DNA from: an uncultured Thalassotalea sp.
GTDB taxonomy: Bacteria > Pseudomonadota > Gammaproteobacteria > Enterobacterales > Alteromonadaceae
Length of the DNA: 64,000 nt
Direction of reading: 5' to 3'
Assembly: GCA_947502355.1 (NCBI GenBank)
Contig: CANMZP010000022.1
Location: forward strand, 1-64,000
Made by a program: the position numbers and the translations under genes. Within the stretch, counting starts at the first letter, position 1. The number at the start of each line of letters is the position of its first letter. The notes beneath the pieces are model-generated. The model did not search any database. It was not told the DNA's origin and worked only from the letters and a program-made list of their open reading frames with translations. Shown one piece after another: positions 16,780 through 26,137 of the stretch.

Positions 16780-17457
16780 TTAACCGTAAGGATCAAAGGG
16801 TAAATGACCAGTCTTCACCCAAATAATGGTTTCCTCATCCACATGAGGGTGATGTGTACTCATATGGGGGCTACGGATCCAAGTACCTTGTGGGTAACGG
16901 CCGTGTTCATCTTTAAACTCCCCAGATAGAACATACACCTCTTCACCGCCAAAATGGTGGTGTGGTTTGAATACTTCATTTGCCGGCCATTTCACTAAGG
17001 CAACATGTTCACCTTCAAATTCATGTAATGGCATCACTTGCAATCCGCCTTGGCCTGGAAGCCATGGGCTGTTTATCGTATCCACCCGTACTTGTTTGCT
17101 GTCACGGGCTTGAAATTGATGCAGTTTGACCAACAGGGTACAACCTTGTGTTGAAAATGGCGCATGAATAAACCCTTTTGGGTTGCGAATATAGGTCCCG
17201 GCAGGAAAATCTCCCGTTTGGTCTGAAAACACGCCTTCTAAAACCAAAATTTCTTCACCAAGCGGGTGATTATGTTGTGAAAAGGAAGCGCCAGATTCAT
17301 ATTTTACAATGCTAGTGGCATGGCCTTGTTCGGCTTCTTCGCGGGCAAGAGGTTTACGCCAAACACCTTGTTTGGGGCTTGGTTGCCATGCTTGTTTATT
17401 GGTTTGGATAACCACCCTCAGGGCAAAGTCCATATTAAAATGGGATACAGTTTTCAT
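16780..17457 (-). CDS. Double-cupin protein, ChrR-like
   Basis: About 225 residues with two cupin halves that each keep the metal-site signature: HNHPLGEEILVLEGVF in the first and HHHFGGEEVYVLSGEF in the second. A TTG nine codons upstream (17484) could extend it, but ATG 17457 is preferred. It resembles the cupin part of ChrR-type anti-sigma proteins and of acetylacetone-cleaving-type small dioxygenases, but lacks the N-terminal zinc anti-sigma region of ChrR. A metal-binding sensor or enzyme is possible; no sigma factor gene is adjacent. Confidence 0.72.
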   Translation of the reverse strand: MKTVSHFNMDFALRVVIQTNKQAWQPSPKQGVWRKPLAREEAEQGHATSIVKYESGASFSQHNHPLGEEILVLEGVFSDQTGDFPAGTYIRNPKGFIHAPFSTQGCTLLVKLHQFQARDSKQVRVDTINSPWLPGQGGLQVMPLHEFEGEHVALVKWPANEVFKPHHHFGGEEVYVLSGEFKDEHGRYPQGTWIRSPHMSTHHPHVDEETIIWVKTGHLPFDPYG

Positions 17458-17585
17458 ATAAGGCTCGTTATGTTTATTTTCCAACCCTAAAACTATAACA
17501 AGGTTTACACCTTAAATCTCTGGCTTTGTTTTCGCTGCTTTTTTTGTTAGTTTAAAGGCTAAATAGCAACATTTTTGGTGATGGT

Positions 17586-18317
17586 TTGAATAATTCTAAA
17601 CAAACAATCGGAGCAAGCAGTGCCTTATTGCTGGGCTTTTTTATTTTTCTGGGCCTTGCAACGTTAGGGTGGCTAGGCGCAAAAGCCGCTATCGATGTAA
17701 AACAATATGAGCGTTCAGTTACCGTAAAAGGGCTCTCTGAAAAAGAGTATGTGGCGGATATTGTGATATGGCCTATTCAATTTAGTTCGGCCAGCAATGA
17801 TTTAAAAGAGTTGTATCAAACGATTGAAAACAATAAAACGCAAATAAAGCAGTTTTTAACTGAGCAGGGCATTGAAAATGATGAAATCAGCTTTAATGCG
17901 CCATCGATTACCGACAAGCTGGCGCAGCAATATGGCAATAACAACCGCGTGAATTTTCGTTATACCGGCTTGCAAGCCGTTACGGTGTATTCTAAACACA
18001 TTGATCTAGTGCGATCTGCGATGACCAATGTATTGCAACTGGCGGAGCAGGGCATTGTTATTACCCGAGGAGATTATCAGGCCCAAACTCAGTATCTGTT
18101 TAGTCGATTAAATGAAGTGAAACCCGAAATGGTCGAAGAGGCAACTCTTAAGGCTCGTGAGGTTGCACAAAAGTTTGCTAAAGACTCAAACAGTAAACTT
18201 GGCAAGATTAAAAGGGCCAGACAAGGGCAGTTCAGTATTACCGCAAGAGATCAAAATAACCCGCATATTAAGCAAGTAAGGGTGGTCTCGACGATTGAGT
18301 ATTATTTAACGGATTAG
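17586..18317 (+). CDS. SIMPL (DUF541) domain periplasmic protein
   Basis: A 243-residue protein with an N-terminal membrane anchor or signal (residues about 13-35), then RSVTVKGLSEKEYVADIVIWPI, the usual opening of SIMPL/DUF541 proteins. The domain spans most of the rest and ends VRVVSTIEYYL. Family members are periplasmic or membrane-bound, linked in some species to oxidative or envelope stress; the exact role is unknown. The start is TTG 17586, with GGTGATGG as a weak ribosome site. A terminator follows immediately. Confidence 0.85.
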   Translation: MNNSKQTIGASSALLLGFFIFLGLATLGWLGAKAAIDVKQYERSVTVKGLSEKEYVADIVIWPIQFSSASNDLKELYQTIENNKTQIKQFLTEQGIENDEISFNAPSITDKLAQQYGNNNRVNFRYTGLQAVTVYSKHIDLVRSAMTNVLQLAEQGIVITRGDYQAQTQYLFSRLNEVKPEMVEEATLKAREVAQKFAKDSNSKLGKIKRARQGQFSITARDQNNPHIKQVRVVSTIEYYLTD

Positions 18318-18350
18318 CAGAGCCTAACAATTTTCAGGCTCTGATTTTTA
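18318..18350 (+). terminator. Terminator after the SIMPL gene
   Basis: CAGAGCCT / AGGCTCTG inverted repeat around a 10-nt loop, then ATTTTTAT. It begins right after the stop codon and lies between convergent genes. Confidence 0.8.
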
Positions 18351-18363
18351 TGGGGTTAAGCCG

Positions 18364-18882
18364 CTAGCTTTTACGGCGAAGCTTGCGGTTTTTCCAGTCT
18401 TGGCTTACTTTCCAGCGCCAAATATAGTTGATGCCTAAATACCCCACCACCGAAAAGAATACCCCAAATGCGGCACTGCCAACTAAAAATGGGCCACTGA
18501 CCGTTGATAAACTCGACCAGAACCAATCCCAGGTTAATTCAAAGCTAAATTCCTGAGCGGGCACCCCCATTAAAATTATGCCAAGCTTATAACAAGCATA
18601 AAAGATTGGCGGAATGGTGATTGGATTACTTATCCACACCATGGCAATCGACAGTGGTAAATTGGCATGCATGAAAATCGCGATGCTGGCAGCGAGCATC
18701 ATTTGAAAAGGAACCGGTACGAAGGCAACAAACAGGCCGATAGCGAATGCTTTAGAGGCTGAACGGCGGTTTAAGTGCCACAAATTTGCATCGTGTAAAA
18801 TATCACCAAAAATTTGTAAGTTTTTATGGTTTTTTATGGTGTTATGGTCTGGTAACCATCTTTTAATTAACTTTTTCGGCAT
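18364..18882 (-). CDS. DUF2062 domain membrane protein
   Basis: A 172-residue inner-membrane protein from ATG 18882, chosen because MPKKLIKRWLPD is the conserved family N-terminus; an upstream TTG would add 14 atypical residues. The signature LWHLNRRSASKAFAIGLFVAFVPVPFQM is followed by WISNPITIPPIFY, and three to four hydrophobic segments are present. Function is unknown; the family is common beside comEC and msbA in gammaproteobacteria, and here it is divergent from comEC. Confidence 0.85.
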   Translation of the reverse strand: MPKKLIKRWLPDHNTIKNHKNLQIFGDILHDANLWHLNRRSASKAFAIGLFVAFVPVPFQMMLAASIAIFMHANLPLSIAMVWISNPITIPPIFYACYKLGIILMGVPAQEFSFELTWDWFWSSLSTVSGPFLVGSAAFGVFFSVVGYLGINYIWRWKVSQDWKNRKLRRKS

Positions 18883-19002
18883 ATCGACAAATTTAAACTG
18901 TTGAACCTTATGGTGAAAACTCAAAGAAACGACATCATACCGCTAAAGATGCTTTAACTTGGATGCATACTCTCTCAATGTGGAGAAAAAGGATACAGCA
19001 CT

Positions 19003-21312
19003 ATGGAGCGGTGGTTGACCTACTTTATACTAGGGGCACTATTTTCCCTATTTCTACCCAAAGTACCAGAACTATTTTATCTTTTGTCGATAGCAATGTC
19101 TTGTATAGGCTTGTTATTTTTCTATACAAAAAAGTCACTCACCGCATTTTTATTGGGATTCTGCTTTATCCTAATGCAAGCAAGTTATTATTTTAGTTGG
19201 GATAAACGAAATAATATAGCGCAGTCACAAATCCATTTATCGGCGCAATACATTCAAGGCAATATACTTTCGCTGGTTACCGATCAAAAAGATACAAAAC
19301 GATTTGAGCTTAAAGTAACGCACTTAAACAACAAACCGTTACCGGATCCAATTACCATTCGTTTGAGTTGGCAAAAACCAACATTCACCTTTGGACAGGG
19401 GGATGTCATTGCCCTTAAAGTGAAACTAAAGCCGGCACATGGTTTGGCGAATGTGGGGGCTTTTTCATTCCAAAAATGGTTGCTTTCTAGAAGCGTGGTA
19501 CTTAGCGGTTATGTGGTCAAAGATGCTCAAAATCGACTTGTAAATCGCAATCACTCTTATAGACAAACATTGTATAAGCGGTTGCAGCAACTTGAATTGC
19601 CTTTTAAGAGTTTGATTTTGGCGCTTGCTTTGGGGGATAAATCGGCAATTACCCCTAACCAATGGCAAGTCCTTCAGCAAACGGGCACCGCACACTTAAT
19701 GGCCATTTCCGGCCTGCACCTCGGGCTTATTGCTGCGCTGGGCTTGTATTTGATGCGAGGCGTAGTTGCTTTACTGCTTGGGGCAAACATTTCTTATCGA
19801 GTGTCTTATTGGTTACCGGTTTTATTGAGTTTACTCTTAGCCTTTGGCTACGCTTTTCTTGCGGGTTTTGCTGTACCCACCTTAAGAGCGTTAATTATGC
19901 TGGGTGTTTATTGGTTTATCCGAAGCTGTTATGGCAAGGTCACCTTGCTGCGGTGGGTGTTGTTGTCATTGTTTGTTATTGTATGCGTGATGCCCTGGTC
20001 AATTTTGCAACCGAGTTTGTATTTGTCCTTAATGGCCGTGGCTAGCATTTTATGGGTTATTTGGCGCTTAAAGGGGCAGCACCCTAATAAAGTATTAAAT
20101 TTCTTTCGTTCACTGCTGATTATTCAATTGGCTTTAGCACTGCTTTTACTACCAATAAGTTTGTTTTTATTTAAGCAAATTACCTTTCTAGGCTTATTTG
20201 CCAATATAGTGGCTGTCCCCTTTTTAAGTGTTACCGCCATTCCATTGGTCCTATTAGCCACATTACTGATCATGCCATTACCTCAAATAAGCTTGTGGCT
20301 ATTTACGTTAGCATCCTTTTGTTTAGAATTAACTTGGCAGTACTTAACTTACTTACAACAGTTTGATTTTCTGGTGTTGTCCGCATCAAGCCCCTTATTT
20401 GTGTTTTTAATTTTTGCTTGCCTTTGTTTGTCTCTGCACTTTTTCGAATTAATCCGATTTAAAAGAGCGGTTTTGATTTTGTCCGTGTTGCTTGTTGCGC
20501 AGTATGCTCTTTGGTCTTGGCAAAAACACTTCGAGCAGCAGCACAAGGTTTGGTTCGTTACGGTGTTTGATGTAGGGCATGGGCTTGCGGTGATGATTAA
20601 AAAAAATAATCAGGCCATATTATATGACACCGGGGCAACGTACCCTTCAGGCTTTTCAATGACAGAGATGGTTGTAATACCTTACATGCAATCGCATTAT
20701 CTCACGCATTTTTCCAAGGTGATTATTAGTCATCAAGATAATGATCACAGTGGTGGTCTTGCTTACTTACAAGAACATGATTTCGGGAAACACTATTATT
20801 TCAACTTTGATACTAAGCGCCCGTTAGAGCGACATTCCGCATGTATGGTGGGCAATGGGTTTGTCTGGCATGGATTAAAGTTTCGCATGTTATGGCCTGA
20901 AGAAAAACGGGGAGAAGAAAATGATGACTCATGTGTTATTGAAATAAGTGATGGCAAGCATAAGGTTTTATTGCCCGGCGATATTTCTGCTCTGGTTGAA
21001 CATACGCTAATAGCCCAGAAAAAATTACGTAAAGTGAACATTTTACTGGCACCACATCATGGGTCTAAAACGTCATCTACCGTTTCATTTGTGCAAGAAA
21101 CACAACCTGATTTTGTGGTTTACAGTGTTGGCTTTCTAAATAGATGGAAAATGCCGGTAGGGCAGGTTACACAAAGGTTTGAGCAACTGAGCAGTAAAAC
21201 CTTTAATACGGCAGTTGATGGTATGGTACAGTTTAAAATTAGTCAATTTGAAATCAAAGCTCAAACCTATAGGGATTTACATCCATTTTGGCCTTGGCTC
21301 TCGACAAATTAG
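19003..21312 (+). CDS. comEC: ComEC/Rec2 DNA-internalisation protein
   Basis: A 769-residue protein with the three ComEC parts. An N-terminal membrane and OB-fold region (DUF4131, to about residue 170) comes first. The Competence membrane domain follows (LALGDKSAITPNQWQVLQQT, then HLMAISGLHLGLIAALG). The C-terminal metallo-beta-lactamase-like domain has TVFDVGHGLAVMIKK, ISHQDNDHSGGL and LLAPHHGS. ComEC forms the inner-membrane channel for single-stranded DNA in natural transformation; the MBL domain is thought to degrade the other strand. The D-x-D-H metal motif is intact. ATG 19003 has AAAAAGGA upstream. It precedes msbA as in Shewanella and relatives (E. coli ycaI-msbA). Confidence 0.94.
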   Translation: MERWLTYFILGALFSLFLPKVPELFYLLSIAMSCIGLLFFYTKKSLTAFLLGFCFILMQASYYFSWDKRNNIAQSQIHLSAQYIQGNILSLVTDQKDTKRFELKVTHLNNKPLPDPITIRLSWQKPTFTFGQGDVIALKVKLKPAHGLANVGAFSFQKWLLSRSVVLSGYVVKDAQNRLVNRNHSYRQTLYKRLQQLELPFKSLILALALGDKSAITPNQWQVLQQTGTAHLMAISGLHLGLIAALGLYLMRGVVALLLGANISYRVSYWLPVLLSLLLAFGYAFLAGFAVPTLRALIMLGVYWFIRSCYGKVTLLRWVLLSLFVIVCVMPWSILQPSLYLSLMAVASILWVIWRLKGQHPNKVLNFFRSLLIIQLALALLLLPISLFLFKQITFLGLFANIVAVPFLSVTAIPLVLLATLLIMPLPQISLWLFTLASFCLELTWQYLTYLQQFDFLVLSASSPLFVFLIFACLCLSLHFFELIRFKRAVLILSVLLVAQYALWSWQKHFEQQHKVWFVTVFDVGHGLAVMIKKNNQAILYDTGATYPSGFSMTEMVVIPYMQSHYLTHFSKVIISHQDNDHSGGLAYLQEHDFGKHYYFNFDTKRPLERHSACMVGNGFVWHGLKFRMLWPEEKRGEENDDSCVIEISDGKHKVLLPGDISALVEHTLIAQKKLRKVNILLAPHHGSKTSSTVSFVQETQPDFVVYSVGFLNRWKMPVGQVTQRFEQLSSKTFNTAVDGMVQFKISQFEIKAQTYRDLHPFWPWLSTN

Positions 21313-21460
21313 TCGTCGATATGGATTTTAAAAATTGCAAAATAATGTGACTATACTTGGTATATCAATTAATTATCAGTAAACTACGGCGTTATTGTCC
21401 AAGGCGTACCTTTTCCTTAGGTTTTTTTGTGTGTACGCCATGATTATTTTAGAGAGCTAT

Positions 21461-23209
21461 ATGCAATCAAACACTGAAGCTTCAACCTGGCATAATTTTA
21501 AACGGTTATTTGAGTATACCCGTGGGCTGCGTTTAGGTTTGACCGCTGCCATTATTGGTATGCTAGGCTACGCCGGTATCGATACCTTATTCTTTTCTCA
21601 ATTGCAGCCATTAATCGATGAAGGATTAACGCAGGCCAACCCAAACATCCTAAAATACGCCCCCATTTTTGTGTTAGTGGCGTTTTTATTTCGTGGTGTT
21701 TTTCACTTTATTGCCACTTATTGTTTGGCCTGGATGGGCAATCATGTGGTGATGCGCCTTCGCCAACAATTGTTTGAGCACATTGTTAGAATGCCGGTGG
21801 CGTTTCATGATGTGGAGTCAACCGGTACGTTAATATCACGCATTACCTTTGATACCGAGCAGTTACAAAATGCGGTATCCAAAGCGCTGATCACCATGAT
21901 CAGGGAAGGGGCCTTTGTTATTGGTTTACTTTGCCTGATGTTTTATTACTCATGGCAATTATCAGCCATTTTCTTATTGGTTATTCCTGTGGTTGCAGGC
22001 ATTGTGGTGGTCGTTTCTAAGCGCTTTAGAGCCGTGAGTAAACGGATTCAAGCGATGATGGGGATTGTTACATCTGCCGTTGAGCAAACCTTTAATGCCC
22101 ATAAAGTGGTGTTAACTTTTGGCGGTCAAAAACGCGAGTTTGAACGCTTTGCCAAAATCAATAACCGCAACCGCCAACAGCGCATGAAAATGGTAGCGGC
22201 CAAATCGATAAGTGTGCCTTTAATTCAAATTATTGCCTCATTTGCTTTAGCTTTTGTGCTTTATGTCGCAAGTCAGGACGACATGATTAACGTATTAACC
22301 CCAGGTATTTTTACCACGGTGGTTACGTCTATGATAATGATGTTGCGTCCATTAAAGCTATTAACCACGGTTAATAGTGAGTTTCAAAGAGGTATGGCTG
22401 CAGCCGCAACCTTATTTGATTTATTAGATAAAGACATTGAAAAAGATACTGGCAAATTGTCCATTGGCAAAGCCAAAGGTCGCATTGAATTTGACAAGGT
22501 TAACTTTAAATACGACAACAGCGAAAATTTAGCCCTTAATCATGTTAGCTTCCGCCTAGAGCCAGGCAAAACGTTGGCCTTAGTTGGTCGCTCAGGGAGT
22601 GGTAAGTCGACCATTAGTTCGTTATTACTGCGCTTTTATCAGTGCAATGAGGGACAGCTGTTAATTGATGGTCAAAACATTAATGACTATCACCTAAATG
22701 AATTACGTCACCAATTTGCTTATGTGTCACAGCAAGTGGTGCTATTTAATGACACCTTGGCCAATAATATCGCTTATGGTAAACCCGATGCTAGCGAGGA
22801 AGAAATACTTGCCGCGGCAAAGGCTGCACATGTTATTGAGTTTGCAGAAAATCTTCCAGAAGGTTTAGAAACTAACATTGGTGATAATGGTGCCATGTTA
22901 AGTGGCGGGCAAAGACAACGTGTGGCAATTGCCCGCGCCTTATTATGCGATGCACCTTTCTTAATTTTAGATGAGGCAACCAGTGCTTTAGATACGGAGT
23001 CAGAACGTCATATTCAAGATGCGTTAAATGTGCTCCAACAAAATCGAACCTGTATTGTGATTGCACACCGTTTATCAACCATAGAAAACGCCGACACAAT
23101 CGTGGTGATGGAACAAGGTAAACTGATTGAAATGGGCAACCATAAGCAACTGATTGACAAAAATGGTGCTTATGCGCAATTGCACGCCTTTCAATTTGGT
23201 GAAGGTTAA
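21461..23209 (+). CDS. msbA: Lipid A/phospholipid flippase MsbA
   Basis: An ABC half-transporter of 582 residues from ATG 21461 (MQSNTEAST), preceded by AGAGAG. A TTG 22 codons upstream would add an unusual hydrophobic leader. Six membrane helices occupy the first ~330 residues. The nucleotide-binding domain has [25 protein letters not shown] and FLILDEATSALD. MsbA flips core-lipid A across the inner membrane. The neighbouring lpxK and kdsB also belong to lipopolysaccharide synthesis. lpxK starts 2 bp after the stop. Confidence 0.96.
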   Translation: MQSNTEASTWHNFKRLFEYTRGLRLGLTAAIIGMLGYAGIDTLFFSQLQPLIDEGLTQANPNILKYAPIFVLVAFLFRGVFHFIATYCLAWMGNHVVMRLRQQLFEHIVRMPVAFHDVESTGTLISRITFDTEQLQNAVSKALITMIREGAFVIGLLCLMFYYSWQLSAIFLLVIPVVAGIVVVVSKRFRAVSKRIQAMMGIVTSAVEQTFNAHKVVLTFGGQKREFERFAKINNRNRQQRMKMVAAKSISVPLIQIIASFALAFVLYVASQDDMINVLTPGIFTTVVTSMIMMLRPLKLLTTVNSEFQRGMAAAATLFDLLDKDIEKDTGKLSIGKAKGRIEFDKVNFKYDNSENLALNHVSFRLEPGKTLALVGRSGSGKSTISSLLLRFYQCNEGQLLIDGQNINDYHLNELRHQFAYVSQQVVLFNDTLANNIAYGKPDASEEEILAAAKAAHVIEFAENLPEGLETNIGDNGAMLSGGQRQRVAIARALLCDAPFLILDEATSALDTESERHIQDALNVLQQNRTCIVIAHRLSTIENADTIVVMEQGKLIEMGNHKQLIDKNGAYAQLHAFQFGEG

Positions 23210-23211
23210 CC

Positions 23212-24222
23212 ATGCGACTGATAGAAAGGGCGTGGTATGAAAACCACCCAGTAAAATGGTTGCTGTTGCCATTAAATATTTTGTTTTGGCTTATTTCGAG
23301 CATTAGGCGCATGGCTTATAAGGTTAAATTGTTTAACCAGCCGAAATTACCTTTGCCTGTTGTTATTGTTGGTAATATCGGGGTTGGCGGAAATGGTAAA
23401 ACGCCTGTGGTTATTTACCTTGTAGAACAGCTTATCGCCAAAGGCATTAAAGTTGGCGTAATAAGTCGTGGTTATGGCGGTGAGAAAACCGATAAACCAA
23501 GAATTGTTGATGCCAATAGCACCGCAGCACAGGTTGGTGATGAGCCTGTGCTCATTTATCAACGTACGCAAGTCCCTGTTGTGGTTAGCCCTGATAGAGT
23601 CGCCAATGTGGCTGCATTGCACCAACTTGGTTGTCAGCTTGTTATAAGCGATGATGGGCTGCAGCATTATAAATTACAGCGCGATGTTGAATTGGTGATT
23701 GTCGACGGTAAACGTCGCTTTGGTAATGGTTGGTTAATGCCTGCCGGACCTTTAAGAGAAGGTACGTGGCGGTTAGATACCGTAGATAAAGTCATTGTCA
23801 ACGGCGGGCAGGCGCAAGAAAATGAAGTGCAAATGCAACTTTCGGGTACGGCGCTGATTAACGTTAAAAGCAAGCAGCGCATATTGGTTTCTGATTTTTT
23901 ACAAGCGCATGAGAAACGAAACGTTGTCAATGCGTTAGCGGGGATTGGTAATCCACAACGTTTTTTCAACACCTTAAAAGCGTTAGGGTTTACTTTAGGG
24001 CAGCAACAAGGTTTTGTTGATCACCACCATTATCAAAAAGCGGACTTTTTGGCATTAGATGATACTATACCTCTGTTAATGACCGAGAAAGATGCGGTAA
24101 AATGTGCAGACCTTGTTAATGATAATACCTGGTATTTACCAGTAGATGCCCAGTTTGAACAAAATGAGGGTGACAAAATCATCGATTTAATAATAATGAG
24201 AAGTAAAAAATATGGCCTTTGA
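23212..24222 (+). CDS. lpxK: Tetraacyldisaccharide 4'-kinase LpxK
   Basis: A 336-residue kinase with an N-terminal membrane-associated helix ([18 protein letters not shown]), the Walker A-like [21 protein letters not shown] and the [15 protein letters not shown] motif of LpxK. It phosphorylates the 4' position of the lipid A precursor. It lies in msbA-lpxK-ycaR-kdsB, and its 3' end overlaps ycaR by 11 bp. Confidence 0.96.
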   Translation: MRLIERAWYENHPVKWLLLPLNILFWLISSIRRMAYKVKLFNQPKLPLPVVIVGNIGVGGNGKTPVVIYLVEQLIAKGIKVGVISRGYGGEKTDKPRIVDANSTAAQVGDEPVLIYQRTQVPVVVSPDRVANVAALHQLGCQLVISDDGLQHYKLQRDVELVIVDGKRRFGNGWLMPAGPLREGTWRLDTVDKVIVNGGQAQENEVQMQLSGTALINVKSKQRILVSDFLQAHEKRNVVNALAGIGNPQRFFNTLKALGFTLGQQQGFVDHHHYQKADFLALDDTIPLLMTEKDAVKCADLVNDNTWYLPVDAQFEQNEGDKIIDLIIMRSKKYGL

Positions 24223-24397
24223 TATCAAATTAATTGAAATTTTAGCGTGTCCGGTTTGCAAGGGTAAACTGGATTACAAAAAAGACGCCGGTGAGCTAAT
24301 TTGTAAGTTTGACCGCTTGGCATACCCAATCCAAAACGACATTCCTGTATTGCTTGAAGTTGAAGCGAGAACATTAACTCAAGAAGAGCGTTTATAA
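24212..24397 (+). CDS. ycaR: Trm112-family protein YcaR
   Basis: A 61-residue protein matching E. coli YcaR/UPF0434: [14 protein letters not shown], [13 protein letters not shown] and [14 protein letters not shown]. One CxxC pair and a third Cys are present, the reduced zinc-ribbon form. Function is unclear in bacteria; Trm112 proteins in eukaryotes activate methyltransferases. It overlaps lpxK at its start and shares one base with the kdsB start (TAATG). Confidence 0.92.
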   Translation: MAFDIKLIEILACPVCKGKLDYKKDAGELICKFDRLAYPIQNDIPVLLEVEARTLTQEERL

Positions 24398-25167
24398 TGA
24401 ATTTTACCGTGGTGATCCCAGCCCGTTTTCAATCCACTCGTTTGCCGGGCAAAGTATTGGCTGATATTGGCGGTAAGCCAATGATCCAGTGGGTTGCTGA
24501 AAAAGCTCAGGCTTCGGGTGCAAGTCGAGTTATCATTGCAACCGACAACGATGAGGTAGCAAAAGCTGTCGAAGCGTTTGGTGGTGAAGTGTGTCGAACA
24601 CGAGCGGATCATCAATCGGGTACTGAGCGCTTAGCTGAAGTGGTAGAACAATATCAATTTAGTGATGATGAAATCATCGTTAACGTGCAAGGGGATGAAC
24701 CATTTATTCCAAGTGCTAATATTGCTCAGGTCGCTAAAAACTTAGCCAGTCAACAACAAGCTCGTATGGCAACGCTAGCGGTGCACATTGATTCGGTAGA
24801 AGAAGCCTTAAACCCGAACGCGGTAAAAGTATTATGTGACCAGTTAGGTTATGCGATGTATTTCTCTCGCTCAACGATTCCATATGATCGCGAACGCTTT
24901 TTAAACGTCAAAAACATCAACAGCATTGGCGATTTCTACCTGCGCCATATTGGTATTTACGCTTACCGCGCCGGTTTTATAAAAGATTACGTGCAATGGC
25001 CAGCGAGTGCCTTAGAGCAAATTGAAGGGCTAGAGCAGTTGCGAGTATTATGGCAGGGTGAAAAAATCCATGTTGAAGTTGCGAAATCACGTTTACCCGT
25101 AGAAGGGGTCGATACGCCGGAAGATTTAAACAAAGCCAGAGCGTACGCGCAAAGCTTGCTTAGCTGA
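24397..25167 (+). CDS. kdsB: CMP-Kdo synthetase KdsB
   Basis: A 256-residue nucleotidyltransferase with the N-terminal [20 protein letters not shown] signature, [25 protein letters not shown] and the late [11 protein letters not shown]. It activates Kdo with CTP for transfer onto lipid A. It is last in the comEC-msbA-lpxK-ycaR-kdsB run and is followed by a terminator. kdsA for the earlier step lies at 55852 in the window. Confidence 0.97.
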   Translation: MNFTVVIPARFQSTRLPGKVLADIGGKPMIQWVAEKAQASGASRVIIATDNDEVAKAVEAFGGEVCRTRADHQSGTERLAEVVEQYQFSDDEIIVNVQGDEPFIPSANIAQVAKNLASQQQARMATLAVHIDSVEEALNPNAVKVLCDQLGYAMYFSRSTIPYDRERFLNVKNINSIGDFYLRHIGIYAYRAGFIKDYVQWPASALEQIEGLEQLRVLWQGEKIHVEVAKSRLPVEGVDTPEDLNKARAYAQSLLS

Positions 25168-25194
25168 TTTTTAGTTCCAAACCTTAAAACAAAA

Positions 25195-25227
25195 AAAGGA
25201 TATTCCCATTTGGCAATATCCTTTTTT
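25195..25227 (+). terminator. Bidirectional terminator between kdsB and dapD
   Basis: AAAGGATATT / AATATCCTTT inverted repeat around a 10-nt loop, flanked by an A-run before and T-run after. It separates the convergent kdsB and dapD. Confidence 0.88.
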
Positions 25228-25290
25228 ATTAACGTTTTCTACATTATCGGTTTGAATGTAGGTTAATTCGTGCCATGAACAGAGCGGCTG

Positions 25291-26115
25291 TTATTCAATC
25301 GTACGTAGTAATTCGTTAATACCAGTCTTACCAAGAGTCTTGGCATCTACCTTTTTAACAATAACCGCACAATATAGGCTACAAGTACCACATTTAGAAG
25401 GCATGCTTCCAGATACAACCACAGAGCCCGCTGGTACTCGGCCGTAGTGAACTTCACCTGTTTCACGGTCTAAAATTTTGGTTGATTGGCCAATGAATAC
25501 ACCCATTGAAATAACCGAACCTTCTTCAACAACCACACCTTCAACCACTTCAGAGCGGGCACCGATAAAACAGTTATCTTCAATGATGGTAGGACCGGCT
25601 TGTAATGGCTCTAATACACCACCAATGCCAACGCCACCCGATAAGTGTACGTTTTTACCAATTTGTGCACATGAGCCAACGGTTGCCCATGTATCAACCA
25701 TGCTACCTTCATCAACGAATGCACCAATGTTAACAAATGAAGGCATTACCACCACGTTGCTACCAATGAAGCTACCGGTACGAACCGAAGCACCTGGTAC
25801 TACGCGTACGCCATCTTTTTCAAAATCTGATTTTCCGTAACCATCGTATTTTAAAGGTACTTTATCAAAGAATGTGCTTTCTGCGCCGTGGATAACTTCG
25901 TTGTCATAAATTCTAAAAGAAAGTAATACCGCCTTTTTAAGCCATTGGTTAACTACCCATTTACCATCGATTTTTTCAGCAACACGGGCTTCTCCTTTGT
26001 TAAGTAAATCTAATGCGCTTAATACCGCATTTTTAACTTCAGGGGTTACATTAGCCGGGCTAATATCAGCTCTGTTTTCAAAAGCTGATTCGATGATCTC
26101 TTTTAATTGTGACAT
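25291..26115 (-). CDS. dapD: Tetrahydrodipicolinate N-succinyltransferase DapD
   Basis: A 274-residue acyltransferase of the left-handed beta-helix type. Hexapeptide repeats run from about residue 105 to 220 ([34 protein letters not shown]). It transfers succinyl from succinyl-CoA to tetrahydrodipicolinate in lysine/diaminopimelate synthesis, which feeds peptidoglycan. Order map-glnD-dapD on one strand, divergent from rpsB-tsf, is the same as in E. coli. It starts 22 bp after glnD. Confidence 0.97.
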   Translation of the reverse strand: MSQLKEIIESAFENRADISPANVTPEVKNAVLSALDLLNKGEARVAEKIDGKWVVNQWLKKAVLLSFRIYDNEVIHGAESTFFDKVPLKYDGYGKSDFEKDGVRVVPGASVRTGSFIGSNVVVMPSFVNIGAFVDEGSMVDTWATVGSCAQIGKNVHLSGGVGIGGVLEPLQAGPTIIEDNCFIGARSEVVEGVVVEEGSVISMGVFIGQSTKILDRETGEVHYGRVPAGSVVVSGSMPSKCGTCSLYCAVIVKKVDAKTLGKTGINELLRTIE

Positions 26116-26137
26116 TGATTAATCCTATAAATTTTGA

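Noticed and set aside
15935-16783. 282-codon plus-strand open frame opposite the TonB receptor
   Set aside because: It lies fully antisense to a clear receptor gene, has low-complexity Ser/Pro/Arg composition and no family resemblance; a shadow of biased codon use.
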